Below, one piece after another: positions 11,972-22,556 of a stretch of DNA of 64,000 bases. The notes below the pieces were generated by a model. That model saw nothing but the letters and a program-made list of their open reading frames with translations. It did no database searches and was not told the DNA's origin. The stretch's first letter is position 1; each line of letters opens with the position of its first letter. The translations under genes were made by a program, and so were the position numbers. The stretch spans positions 73,636,676 through 73,700,675 of the forward strand of contig CM043969.1 in NCBI GenBank assembly GCA_014529385.2. Reading direction: 5' to 3'. Source of the stretch: Adiantum capillus-veneris (Eukaryota; Streptophyta; Polypodiopsida; Polypodiales; Pteridaceae).

Positions 11972-13674
11972 GCGTTCATGTCGTCCCCGACATGACCTGA
12001 TTGTCGATGGCGATGTGGTCTTTGCTGTCGTTTTGGCTTCATCTGTTGCACTGCTTGTAACTTTGTCGAACCACAACAAGAACTATGATCCATTAGAGCG
12101 GACATCTATCATCATAACCATTCATCTTTTGAGATCCTCAGATTACTTTTATGTCTGCTCTTCTTCATTGGGGACTTCTTTGTTCTTGTGCAATCATGTT
12201 GTTAGTGTTGTCTGCAGCTTTGTCATTGTAGGCCATTCTTCAACTTGCCATTGAGGAGAAGTATGCTATGATCTGAAATTGGTGCTCCAATTCATTTGTC
12301 AATTGATTTGAGTAGCATTTCCTTATTGTTGATGTAGAAGGAGTATGTACAAGAGGATGGTGATAGGTGTCTTTAGATTAGCGTCTAAAACCTGCATGAC
12401 CAAAGGGAAAAAACCCGGTGGGAAAAAAATGCCTTTGGTATACACTCTTATTGGAGTTGAGCAGTTGAACGTGAAGTACATGTTCATGAAAGGTGAGTGC
12501 TTGGGTGAAACACGGAAAGAGTGCCTGATGCAAGTGCCAATTTTGGGACACTCTATATGCATATGAGAAATTTGTCAACAAAAGCATGCAATGTGAAAGA
12601 AGGAGATGATAGGTGTTTCGAGGAATAAATGTAGCACATGTGACATCAAAAGATGTCTCACTAGCTTCCACCTTTCCAAGAAGGGTTTTCGATGTAGAAG
12701 TTTCTCCACTCGTATCTCACTGTGCTCAGTACGTGAGTGTCTTTTGGACCTTCTCCTTCACTTCACCAGACTTAAGTACTTAGACTTCGACTCTTTTGCT
12801 CACCTATACCAGCATGAGCGACACAATGTAAATATGCTCAACTCTTCCAGCTTGAGGAGTACCTAGAATAGCTAAGATGCTTAGACCACAGAGAATATTA
12901 CTTGAAGCTTTGGGACTAACACCTCACTCATTTTGTGGCTTAGCTACTCGACTCTGACTTGTGTGACTTGTTGGTTGTATGTTGATACTGCTTTGTGACA
13001 AGTTCTTCGGCTGTTGTAGTGGCTACCTGAGACATACTTCGTGAAGTTTCATCGTTTTCCTGTACCTTCTTCTCTTTGTAGTGCTCAGGCCTCTCGTCAA
13101 TCTTTTCTTCATGTGGATTATGGATTTTTTTATTTTTTTCTTAATAATAAACAAAGAAAATCCTAAAACAAATCAATCAAAAGAAAAATCATTCAAATAG
13201 AAATCTAAATGCTATGTACACTATACACATGTCCCTAGGGGCTCATATATGGATTTTGTCCCCATACTCCTCTGTAACACTACTATGAGGGCATATACTC
13301 TAAATTTCGTCAAAAAATTATCACAATAAAACGCAAAAATTCAATGCATGTCACAAAACATTGCCTTCTAATAGTCATAATATTAGGTCTGCATTCAGAA
13401 TGCCTCCCCCCTTCCTATTTGGAGTCATACTTTATGACAGGGTATCGCAAAGGGTATGTGTTGTGCTTGGGCAATTAAAAGTTTCCTATGCAGGCCTTGT
13501 AATGTAGCCCTATTATGCATACACAATCAATGCATGGAAAAGATTTATGTCGTGCAAGATGTGGGTATAAGCAATTTGCTTATTGGCATTTGTTGGCGAG
13601 GCTTCCTATTCTAAGCAATGTAATGGTCTTTGAAGCTCCTGTATCGTTGCTTGATTGAAGCGACTTGCTCTCTT
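11972..13674 (-). other. Non-coding 3' region of copy B
   Basis: About 1.7 kb lies between the last coding remnant and the polypurine tract. No domain is visible on either strand, and no pol domain hides here. A second purine tract like the main one (minus strand GGAAGGGGGGAGG, about 13403-13415) lies near 13.4 kb. Confidence 0.6.
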
Positions 13675-15724
13675 CTAACTGTATTGTAATCGTAGGAATA
13701 ATTGTAAGAATTCAGCCGGCGATGCACTTTCACCAGTTTTGTTGTTCTTCTTTGGGACCCATTTCTTTGCGATTATTGACTCTTTTGTTGCTGACGCTCG
13801 TTTGGGAACCCATACTTGCCCGTGCTACGTTTGTGTTTGAAGAGACTTCTTTGGGATCCACCTTTTTGTTGTGTGAGTCGACAGTGGTCTTTGTTTCAGC
13901 CCTTGTACGCTTGGTTGGGGACGGGATTCAGGCTTTGAAAGTTGATACTGTGGTTGTTTTGGAATCCAAATGAATTCCTGACTTTTTCGTGCTTGAATCA
14001 ACTTCTTTGGAGCCCAAACCTGTGTTGTGAAAGCTTGCGACTTTGTGATATTCTTATCCATTCGTGCACGCTTTCCTTATTTTTGTTTTGGTGTTGGATC
14101 TTGTGATTTGTCATTAGAGATCTTTGTCTTCTTGATCCATATCTGTTTTTGGCCGATCTGGCTTTTTGGTATCCAGATTTGTCGAGCTTTTTGGCTTTGA
14201 CTTGTTGTTCTGTTCTTTTGACCTGTCATGGTTGTTGCTGAAGGGGTTGGTGATAGTGATCGCCTGAGTTGATGATGGGGGATGCCGTAAGATTCATCAC
14301 TATCGCTACTATCCTCAACAAGGTTGACTTCTTGTACTTTCCCTTGATTTTTTGGCTGGTAGTGGAAAGTTACTGTCTGTTTGCTCATGGGTGATAGTTT
14401 CTTGGAGTACTTTTCTAGGCCATTGATTAGAGCATTGTTAGCTCGTTGCCCTAGTCGTATTCCTCCTAGTAGCTGAGTCTTTGCCTCCTTATTAGGATGC
14501 TTGTGGTGGTTGTGTCTTCACCGAGGACTTTGGAATCCACTTTTGATGCACTTTATTCGTGTAGCGATGACATTGATTCCTGGGTTGTTGATCTTCTTGA
14601 AGCTCGAAGTGTTCTACAGAGGCATAGAACTCGTGGTCTTCTTCATCTTTTGATTCTCCACATTTCTTTGTTTGCTCCTTATGTCGAGATCTTGTTGATG
14701 TCTGGTTCTCTTCATTTTCCTGGATTACACTCACTGCAAAATAAGGAACGACATCATAGCCATTTTCCTCACAAAACTTTGTTGTGGGAGCATCCTCCAC
14801 AGCGCACACGTCCAGAGTAGCCAAGATGTGTTCCCATCCAAAAGGCTCTAACTCTTCTTCAGGAAATGGTTTTGGGATATAGTCCTCATCCTCTATAACC
14901 CGCTCTAGGATACATTCCTCACGTTTCAAGCTACCACATTGTGAAGCTCCACACATCCACAGTTCTTTAGGCTTACCTAACCAAGCTGGAAGTTCTGATC
15001 CTGCCACTGTGGCAGAATCAAACTCCTCAACCGGTGTTCTCGTCACATCCCTATAGCTATGGTCCCTCAAGTTTATCTTTGTTATGGTTTCCATATGTCT
15101 CAGGTATATATGGTCATAACCCCAATCTTGGACCATTTTCAATTGTCGCATGAATGGTCTTCCCAGAATGATGTCATAGTTGTTCTTCTTGCCAAAGTCA
15201 ACAACAGCAAAAGTATGTTCATATTCAATGCCACAAGAAGTAACAAGTACTTTTTCTAGCAGTCCTAGGGGCTTTTCCTTGTGTCAGTCTGCAAGCTACA
15301 GGGTCATTCGTGTGGATATCAAGGCAGGTTTTTCCCATTTTTTCCAAACCTCTTTGGTTGTAATGGCCACACCAGCTCCACTGTCAAGGATTGCCATGGT
15401 TTTTACACCATTGAATTCCATAGGAAGGGTGGTGTTTCCATCTTCTCCCTCGTAATACTCGCCTACCTTGTTTAATGGAACTGGCCTAGTATTTAGTTGA
15501 GGCATTTCAAGCTCTTTGATGCCTTCCTCGATTTGAGTCATTGGGGTTTTTACACCAAATTTCTCTAGACATTTACCCACATTAGCCCACATGTTTGGTC
15601 GTATTCTGAGCAACTCGGCTAACCTTATTGTACAGGTGACTGGGGTAGATAGAATATCTACTAGCCCCTTTTGAATTGATGGCCTTGTTGGGAGACAGTC
15701 TCTGTGATGGGACTGCAACCACAT
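13675..15724 (-). pseudogene. Protease region plus W-I/V-P-K repeat tail of copy B
   Basis: The aspartic protease of the element should mature its Gag. The catalytic motif is A-I-L-D-S-G-A-G, with Asp at 15383-15385, and the downstream protease motif I-I-L-G-R-P-F is near 15150-15173. The frame is continuous from 15724 to 14492 apart from two in-frame stops (TAG and TGA, near 15290). After about 14560 comes a basic, Q/K/S-rich tail in which W-[IV]-P-K recurs (KWIPKS, IWIPKS, IWIKK, VWAPKK, IWIPKQ, RWIPKK, VWVPKR, KWVPKK), broken by frame changes and one TAG, ending at 13675. No reverse transcriptase follows the protease, where it would normally be fused. What the tail does is unknown; RNA or Gag binding is a guess from its charge. 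Confidence 0.75.
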
Positions 15725-15855
15725 CTGACTTGGTCTCGTACTCTCCCATGTAGGACGGTAGTGTTCTTAGCGAATGGGGTTGACTATCCATAGATTATAT
15801 AGATCCTTTGTCGCCCCAACACGATTGCACGTCTAGATTCATTTGAGATCTAGTC

Positions 15856-17001
15856 TCAAATTTCTATTGGTGGTAGAAACACTCCTCGTTCATCACTAGT
15901 CTTGTCTACTCGTCTTCTTAGGTCATCGGCTTCATTGGCCTCTCTAACTTGTTTCCACAATTCGTCAAGACCATCTACCTCTTTACAATCCTCAGGTATA
16001 GCTTGGTGAAATCCCTCGGAAGAGTTATCCGTGGTATTCAGTACTATCCTTGGTTCTAATGCTAGGTCTTTGAGGTTTGGTCTATGCTCATAACTAGAAT
16101 CTAGCTCTTTTAGTTCCTGGTTTGGTGGGATTACTTGTGTAGGCATGACATGGATCACATCCTCAGGTTTTGCAACTGGTGGTTCTAGTAAAGCTTGGGC
16201 TGTTTGAATCATTTTCTGGCACATTTCAAACCTTTGCTTTTCTAGTTCCGCATCGGGATATGTCATCCACCTGTGTTCTTGGGTTTGGTTGTTTTTGAGC
16301 CTCAGATCATAGGCTTTCAAGAGGGCATCTAACGTCTCATTAACCTTCTCTACCAACACAGATCCTCCTGAACTAGCACTTCTCGGTTTCTCATCCGTGG
16401 ATGGTTCTTCTTGAGGTGTAACCATCTGTGTAAGAGAAGGTGCCTCCTTTTCTTCATGTTGTTTTATCTTCTCCTGAGCTTCGGTAAGCTTCTCAGCTAG
16501 GGATTTTTTCTCTAGTTCCCTGCGTGCTTTCATCCTAGTCTTTCTAGCTTTCCAACTATTTCGTTTGCTCTTGGTTTTTTGACTAGGTGCGTCTGTCTTT
16601 GGTCCATCATCTTTCTTTGGACTCATGTCACTTTCCGTCTTCTTTGTCTCTGGATTCTCATCAGCTTTCTTTTGAGCTTGTGCTCTCGTAACTACTTGAA
16701 CTGGTACAACATTTTCATTTTCTGAGCTACTAGGTAGCTGAACAATCCCTGATACATTTGTCGTGATTTTCCTGATTTGGTTTGGTTTTTTTGGGCAATC
16801 GGGGATCAAGTGAGTGATGCCACACTCAAGACAATAGGCATTTACTTCAATTATCTCCGTATGAGGACATTGTTTGACCAAGTGTTTGTCACGACTTTTG
16901 TGATAATCTGTCTCTGGTTGAGGAGATTCTTTTAGCATTTCCTCTTGGCTATAAGCAAGCTTTGACCTAGATGAATCGCAATGTCCTTTCGTCCATTTCA
17001 T
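15856..17001 (-). CDS. Gag/nucleocapsid segment of copy B
   Basis: A 381-codon open frame in the same frame as the N-terminal gag frame. Near residue 57 it has C-L-E-C-G-I-T-H-L-I-P-D-C, a CCHC-like zinc knuckle (C-x2-C-x3-H-x4-C), followed by basic residues, as in nucleocapsids that bind retroelement RNA. The middle is a long charged K/E-rich segment with coiled-coil character. It overlaps the 17587-16967 frame by 35 bp in a different frame. The frame probably belongs to one gag-pro polyprotein broken by frameshifts, since the protease frame follows at 15724 in another frame. A programmed shift cannot be excluded. Confidence 0.6.
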   Translation of the reverse strand: MKWTKGHCDSSRSKLAYSQEEMLKESPQPETDYHKSRDKHLVKQCPHTEIIEVNAYCLECGITHLIPDCPKKPNQIRKITTNVSGIVQLPSSSENENVVPVQVVTRAQAQKKADENPETKKTESDMSPKKDDGPKTDAPSQKTKSKRNSWKARKTRMKARRELEKKSLAEKLTEAQEKIKQHEEKEAPSLTQMVTPQEEPSTDEKPRSASSGGSVLVEKVNETLDALLKAYDLRLKNNQTQEHRWMTYPDAELEKQRFEMCQKMIQTAQALLEPPVAKPEDVIHVMPTQVIPPNQELKELDSSYEHRPNLKDLALEPRIVLNTTDNSSEGFHQAIPEDCKEVDGLDELWKQVREANEADDLRRRVDKTSDERGVFLPPIEI

Positions 17002-17587
17002 ACCTTCTTTCTTTCGACTGAAACCCAGGAGGTGGAGGTTGTACTAGCCTCACCACTCCATGTGTTTCTCTCACATTTTGTTGCTCCAAAGGGTAGTACT
17101 CACTTTGGTTGCCATACCACATTGTAGCTGGTACTGGCGTTGGTTTATTTGATGCTTCCATCATTGGCATGTATATCCTGTCTACAGGCATTCTAGCACC
17201 TGGCAGCGGAGGTTGTTGTCCTAAGACAAGTTGTGGCCTTAGAACTCCTACCGGTCTTGGCGCATTCCCCGTAATGTATCTAGGTGGAGTAGGTGCTTCT
17301 GGAACAGGTTGTACATACCTCTCCCTAGCATTTTCCATGCTATAATAGCACTCTTCCCCCGTATGGTTCGTCCATTTTCTCTCAATTTCACACCACTTCG
17401 GCTCTCCTGAATCAGACCTTACAAGAGGAATCAACCTCTTGACCAAGTCGTCGATAAGCTTTTCTTGATCAATAGGTGCCGTTGGCTTGGCAATGGACTC
17501 ACTTATCTGTGAAACACTGTGCTGAGAGGATGTGTCATCTCCTTGACTCTTTAAGTCCTTTCCTTTGTATGCCTCACAGTTATCCAC
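16967..17587 (-). CDS. Gag C-terminal segment of copy B
   Basis: A 206-codon frame downstream of the core gag domain. It contains W-C-E-I-E-R followed by T-N-H-T-G-E-E-C, resembling the Cys/His clusters of plant Ty3 Gag, then a proline-rich stretch (EAPTPPRY, QPPPPGF). The first frame ends at 17692 and this one is open from 17587 in another frame, so a frameshift lies near 17600. The same segment survives in copy A at 536-838. Confidence 0.65.
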   Translation of the reverse strand: MDNCEAYKGKDLKSQGDDTSSQHSVSQISESIAKPTAPIDQEKLIDDLVKRLIPLVRSDSGEPKWCEIERKWTNHTGEECYYSMENARERYVQPVPEAPTPPRYITGNAPRPVGVLRPQLVLGQQPPLPGARMPVDRIYMPMMEASNKPTPVPATMWYGNQSEYYPLEQQNVRETHGVVRLVQPPPPGFQSKERRYEMDERTLRFI

Positions 17588-17691
17588 TAGATAAAGAGCT
17601 TATTTGATCAACTCGTTTAGCGTCATCCTCCTTATCATATGCAGATCCTTTTGAAGGCCCGCATGTCTCATTCCCTGGATAAAGATCAGCA

Positions 17692-18582
17692 TCATTCGTG
17701 CTTGCGTAGGTAATTCCACTCTCGGACATAGCTTAACATTCTCCTGAGCCGTAATGATGCTTTGCGTACTGATTCATCCTCTTTCTGTTTGAATCTATGG
17801 ATTTGCGAGACCGTGTTGTGAGCAATGCCTTTTGGAGATAATTCTTCAATAAACTCCTTAAACAGCTCATCTAGCGTCTCAAAATCCCATTTTTCCACCA
17901 AGTCGAACCATGTAGCTGCATCATCTTCTAGAGTCAATCCAAATCCCGCAAACTGTGTCGCAAAATCTGAAACTTCCTCTGCTCTAATCACTCTTCTAAA
18001 AGCCGTTACGTGATCTCTAGGATCTTTATCTCCGGAGTATTTTCTGTTTACCCATTTCTGGACTTGGGATGGTCTAACTCGTCGATTGTCTACAAGTCTA
18101 ACCAGAGACTCTCCCAATCCTTCTTTCGTTATCGCTCTTGAAGGGAATCCTGGTGGCTCTCTTCTTGGAATTCCTATAGGAATTCTCGTGTTTGGTGGAG
18201 GAATTTGTGGTCCTTCATTGACCAAATATCCACCTCTTTCTAGTACAGTCTGTGGATTTGTGCTTTCTACAACTCTATATTCTCGTCCATACTTGTCGAC
18301 AACTATAGATCTCCATTGACAATCGACTCCGTATGTGTAGACATATAAGAGCTTGTAATCCGTTATCTCTTCTAGGTATGGATCTGAGCACCTATAAAGA
18401 TTGACCTCATTGTCGTCAATGTATCTATATAGTCCTTCACTCTCATGACCAATCATCCAAACTCTCTCAACAAGATGGGTCTTTATCAATTGCAAGTTTG
18501 GAAGATCCATTGTGGGAGGATATTCCTCTATCGTCGGGATCTCCAAGCTAGTGTAAGCTGCGTTTGAATCTAGGGTAGACAT
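17692..18582 (-). CDS. Gag N-terminal and core domain of copy B
   Basis: A 296-codon frame with the first ATG after the long leader (at 18582). Residues about 165-285 have the pattern of the Ty3 retrotransposon gag (capsid) domain: RPSQVQKWVN, then F-A-G-F-G-L-T-L-E-D-D-A-A-T-W-F, then F-K-E-F-I-E-E-L, and a final helix with R-F-K-Q-K-E-D-E-S. It would form the particle that packages the element's RNA. The N-terminal 160 residues contain a conserved block (VDCQWRSIVVDKYG) also found in copy A at 1578-1976. The frame ends prematurely relative to the rest of gag. Confidence 0.8.
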   Translation of the reverse strand: MSTLDSNAAYTSLEIPTIEEYPPTMDLPNLQLIKTHLVERVWMIGHESEGLYRYIDDNEVNLYRCSDPYLEEITDYKLLYVYTYGVDCQWRSIVVDKYGREYRVVESTNPQTVLERGGYLVNEGPQIPPPNTRIPIGIPRREPPGFPSRAITKEGLGESLVRLVDNRRVRPSQVQKWVNRKYSGDKDPRDHVTAFRRVIRAEEVSDFATQFAGFGLTLEDDAATWFDLVEKWDFETLDELFKEFIEELSPKGIAHNTVSQIHRFKQKEDESVRKASLRLRRMLSYVREWNYLRKHE

Positions 18583-18599
18583 GATTTCTGGGCTTAAGA

Positions 18600-20958
18600 G
18601 CTTTTGCTTGGTTCAAGTAGACTTAGTCCACTGTGTTTAAGTTCTTTGGTTAGGGAAAAGTCGAAACTATGTCCAAAACCGCAACCGTTGCGTCACAATT
18701 CTCGCAAATTGTCGCTTTCAGACACCCCTAACTTGCGGATGTATTTTGAGGCCTCAAACGACGTTTTTTTCAAAGTTGAACTAAATGGTTGCCGTTGGCA
18801 TGCATTTACTTCAAGTTTTTCTCTAAGATCTGTAGAGCCGCTCTCAGGCTACGTTTTGATATAAAAACTTTTCCGATCCGATACCGTTTGTGAAAGCTAT
18901 GGCCAAAATAGTGAAGTGCAGTTTAGACTGGTCAAAATGAGTCCAAATTCAATTTTGAAAAAAGATTTGGGATCTCTGTGACACTGTGAACACTCCTGTA
19001 TGGTCAAAAGTACAGTTGGACCCTAAAACTGGCCTAGAGACATCCTACGCGTAGGATGTCTATATGCTCAGAATTGAACAAACTTTGGTCCAAAGACTCC
19101 CCTTCAGTCCGGCAACACAATGGTATGCTCAGAATTTCATTTGGACCTAGAAATGGCCTTGAGACATCCTACGCGTAGAATGTATTTTTGCTCAGAATGA
19201 CTTGAAATTTTCACCCCAGCTTCTCCTTGATGTGTTGATCACAGTGGTGTGCTCATAGGTTGGTTTGGAGTCCTAAATCAAGCTGGAGACGTCCTATACT
19301 CTGTTTCAGCTCAAACTTGCACTGTAGCTTCCCCTTGATGTGCTAAACTCACAGCTTCTTTTACTTTTTGATTCTGACACCTATAGGTTGGTCAAATGAT
19401 CAAGAATCTGCTTCAGAAGCTTGATGTCTGGTCTGATGAATTCCCAAGTCAAATCAACTCCAAATTGGACCAAAATTGACTAGGAGGCTTATCTAAGGCT
19501 ATACAACACCCTGCTATGTCCACAGTTTGAATTTGGCCTCTAAATCATGCCTTAGACATCCTACGCGTAGGATGTCTAACTGCTCAGAATTGCCCCAAAT
19601 TTGAACCACATACTCTCCTTAAGGTGCTGATCATTGTGGTATGCTCAAAATTAAGTTTGGAGTGCAAAATCACACATATGACATCCTACGCGTAGGATGT
19701 CTTTTTGGCCTGTTTGACCCCAGACTTGTCCCACAGCTTCCCCTTGATGTCAGCAACCCAATGCTATGCTTAGATTTGAGTTTGGATGTCAAAAGACCCC
19801 AAATTTTAGCTGTTCTTGCCTTTTTTCAGTCAGAAGTGCTAAAGTCCGCTTTGAACCCAATTTTCTCACCCAAATGAAGTGAAACCCCTTTCAGTCACTC
19901 AATATATCATTCAAGATGTTCATGCAGCCATATTATGGTTTTGGTCTCAAAATAATGCTTTGGCACAAATTGGGTAGGATGTCTGGCAATTTCAGTCTAT
20001 CTGGCCTTATCCTGTCAAGATATGGTCAAATTTCCACTTTCCAGGTGAAAATATGGTAAAACCTACCTTCTGAACACATTCGTCAACTCAGAATTTCAAA
20101 ATTTCCACCAGATCACCCTGTAGACATCCTACGCGTAGGATGTCTACTGCTGATTTTTTTAGACTGAAGTGTCCCTGATGCTTCCTTATGCTCTCAGCAA
20201 GTGCAAGTATGCTTCACAATTGCAAAAACATGCAAAAATCACTCAATTAAGCCTTTGCTGAAATTTTACGTTTTCTGACTCCGCCTTTTGGCTTTTGGTC
20301 AACAAAAATAGGGAAAAACACCCAAGTCAATATGTTACTAGGGTAAAACCTACCCTCTGAACCCACTGGTCAACTCAGAATTTCCAAATTTGGTCTCCAA
20401 AACCCCCTTGAGACATCCTACGCGTAGGATGTCTATGTTTACAGAATTGCAGGTTTTCTTCACAAAACCCTTGCAAATGCTCTTTTATATGCACATCATC
20501 AGTCAGTCATGCAAAAATATCCACAAAAGCTTGTTTAATGCATTTTTACCCTCAAAAGCACACTTTTCCGTGATTTCAAATGCAATCAAGCACTTTAGCA
20601 AATAATTCAATGATGAATAGCTCTAGATCAGAATCGGATCACTTACCTAAAGCTACTCCTACAAATCATATGGGGTTTTGCATCTATGAGTAGAAAAACG
20701 CTTCACTGCCACACACGGACTAGTAAACGCTTTTATCACCTCACAAATCACTCGACCACCAAAAACTACTCTAATCCACAGATCCTAACTAAACCTATCT
20801 AGTCGCAGACCCTCGGCAAGACACACGCTTCCTGGCTATCCACTTGATCGCGGAATATCCTATTCCGGATCCACTTAAGAAAAACGTTTTCTTTAGCCGA
20901 AACTAAATCAAGAAACCATCACACGAGTGTTAGTAGGAAACCTACTTAGGTCCTTGTG
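18600..20958 (-). other. Leader of copy B with palindrome-bearing tandem repeats
   Basis: About 2.4 kb lies between the PBS and gag. It consists of diverged units of about 125 bp sharing phrases such as TGCTCAGAATT and CCCCTTGATGTGCTGA. Most units centre on a 24-bp perfect palindrome made of AGACATCCTACG and its reverse complement. Perfect copies are at 19038-19061, 19554-19577, 20122-20145 and 20411-20434. A 22-bp perfect core is at 19680-19701. An imperfect copy is at 19162-19185, and half sites are near 19287 and 19974. There is no coding sequence. Location suggests a role in RNA dimerisation or packaging, which is inference. Confidence 0.85.
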
Positions 20959-20976
20959 TCCCCGACAGCGGCGCCA
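20959..20976 (-). other. Primer binding site of copy B
   Basis: The minus strand reads TGGCGCCGCTGTCGGGGA, one base from the 5' LTR. It is close to the complement of the plant tRNA-Asp 3' end (TGGCGCCGTTGCCGGGGA), as used by Athila-like and some Tat-like elements. Confidence 0.88.
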
Positions 20977-20977
20977 A

Positions 20978-21933
20978 TGTTGGACGGGAGAGACTCACAC
21001 ACCCATGAAGTGCATGCAAACACTACCTAGATCAACATAATGTCAATCGAGGACACAGATGACACGATAGGCACACGGAGGAAATCTCTTAAGCTTGTCA
21101 GGCTGAGACCATCCTACACATACAACACTTAGGAAGGCCAACTAAACCACAATCAAGAACCTCACTGCTCTCGACTACACCACCTAGCCACATACACACA
21201 TACTAAAGGTAACTCGCCTAATCATGCCAAATTCGTACGAAACTTAAGGAACACCATCCCCTCAGTAGGATACACCTGTCCCTAAGCTTCTACACTCAAA
21301 ACCCTCACTCTAAACCCATCTGCGGAAAACGCATCGGATGACAGAGCCGAATTTTGAAAGTGCCCGAAATTGAAATTTATGAGTACCTATGCGTAGCTTA
21401 TGTCGCCACCATTCTATAGACTACTAGCACGCAGAAAACAGACATCGTTTGATACACTTACGACCACAAATAGCTCGTAGATGCATCTGCGTGTGCGCTT
21501 CGTCTCGCGTGGAATGCTTGGCGTCGTCGCGTAGCTCACCTCGAGCCTACAACAATGGTGCAGTTGGATCTCCAATGTGTTGAGCGAGGTGGGCGTAGCG
21601 AGAGGATGAAGCTCACGCTCACTCTCTTTCTCTCTCACACACAGTAGACGGCAGCGCTAAGTTTTGATTATGATAAAAGTCTCTTTACAAAATGACCTAG
21701 GTACCTTATATACTAAGGCTACCTTAGGTTTAACCAAAAATGGGGTTGAAAGGGTCAAATGGCTTTGTATTTACAATCTGGAAGTGCCATTGCACCCCGG
21801 CTTCTGAAACTAGAATAACTACTCATTACAAATGACATTTATAGCCATAATCCACAGCATTTCATAACTCGCAAAAGATAAGACTTTGGTACGAAACTTG
21901 AGTTATGTTGTGTTGTTGACCTAGCGGTCAACA
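20978..21933 (-). repeat. 5' LTR of copy B
   Basis: A 956-bp LTR. The TATA box is at 21704-21712 (minus strand TATATAAGG), leaving a U3 of about 220 bp and a long R-U5. The match to the 3' LTR is about 95-97% by eye, so insertion is fairly recent compared with copy A. Confidence 0.92.
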
Positions 21934-22127
21934 TCTTCTTTCTCGTTTTAAATTTCTTTGTCATGTTCATCGATTTTCTTTGTCCTATTCATGGAGGATC
22001 TACTGTCGTGTGCCCTCTCTACAAGAAGTCTACTTATCTTAAAAAATACAATCAATTGGAAAAAGATAGGTGGTGGCTAGTGGTAGCAAGATATGTACCA
22101 AAAAATCATGTATAATGAGCTTGTTGA

Positions 22128-22556
22128 TGAGTATTGGGGAGGACTGAGGAAAATTAGTGCATCATGGCACAAGTTTGTCCTATTGGCTACATTTTGGGGG
22201 CGTAAAGAGGAACTTTCCATGTGAGGCCATGTTTTTGGGGCAAATATGGCCAAATCAGGTGATAAATGCACCAAAGAACTACATTGGGAGGCGATTTGCG
22301 AGTCTGGAGGATCCTACAACGTGGCTCGTGCACCATGGGTAAACTAGCCATATGTCCATTGTGGTGCAAGGGACACATTTTGAGGTCTTCAAGACTCACA
22401 AACCCCCTTGGTGGTGAATTTTTAGCATGCCTACTGTCCAATTTGGCTAGATTTACCCGAAAACATGGCCTCACATAGAAAATTTCACTTTACACCCAAA
22501 ATGTGGAATGCAACTTGAGGATGGTGCAAAACATCCCCATACTTTGATCCTAGGGA
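22128..22556. repeat. Foldback (inverted-repeat) element
   Basis: The left half (about 22128-22340) and the reverse complement of the right half (about 22345-22550) share ordered phrases: GAGGCCATGTTTT, GTGAGTCT or GCGAGTCTGGAG, TTGCACCA and the start AAAGTATGGGG. One arm occurs again in plus orientation at 23466-23660. The arms are diverged. No transposase is present. I could not fix a target duplication. Confidence 0.65.

Larger units (their letters stand above)
11001..21938 (-). mobile_element. Complete Gag-Pro-only Ty3-type LTR retrotransposon, copy B
   Basis: The element occupies 11006-21933 (10.9 kb) on the minus strand, flanked by perfect TCTTC target duplications (11001-11005 and 21934-21938). 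The left (3') LTR is 11006-11959 and the right (5') LTR 20978-21933, both with TG...CA ends. A tRNA-Asp-like PBS lies at 20959-20976 and a polypurine tract at 11960-11971. The internal region has a 2.4 kb leader, gag, protease and a repeat-rich tail, then 1.7 kb of non-coding DNA. No reverse transcriptase, RNase H or integrase motif is found in any frame, so it must have moved using enzymes from another element. Known relatives in concept are plant TR-GAG and LARD elements; here protease is also retained. Confidence 0.9.

Noticed and set aside
18604-18864. Plus-strand frames opposite the gag and leader of copy B
   Set aside because: Shadow frames of the minus-strand element with no motif.
19038-20434. 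CRISPR-like array (regularly spaced palindromic repeats)
   Set aside because: Spacers are themselves homologous tandem units in a plant retroelement leader, with no cas genes; it is a diverged tandem repeat with a conserved palindrome.
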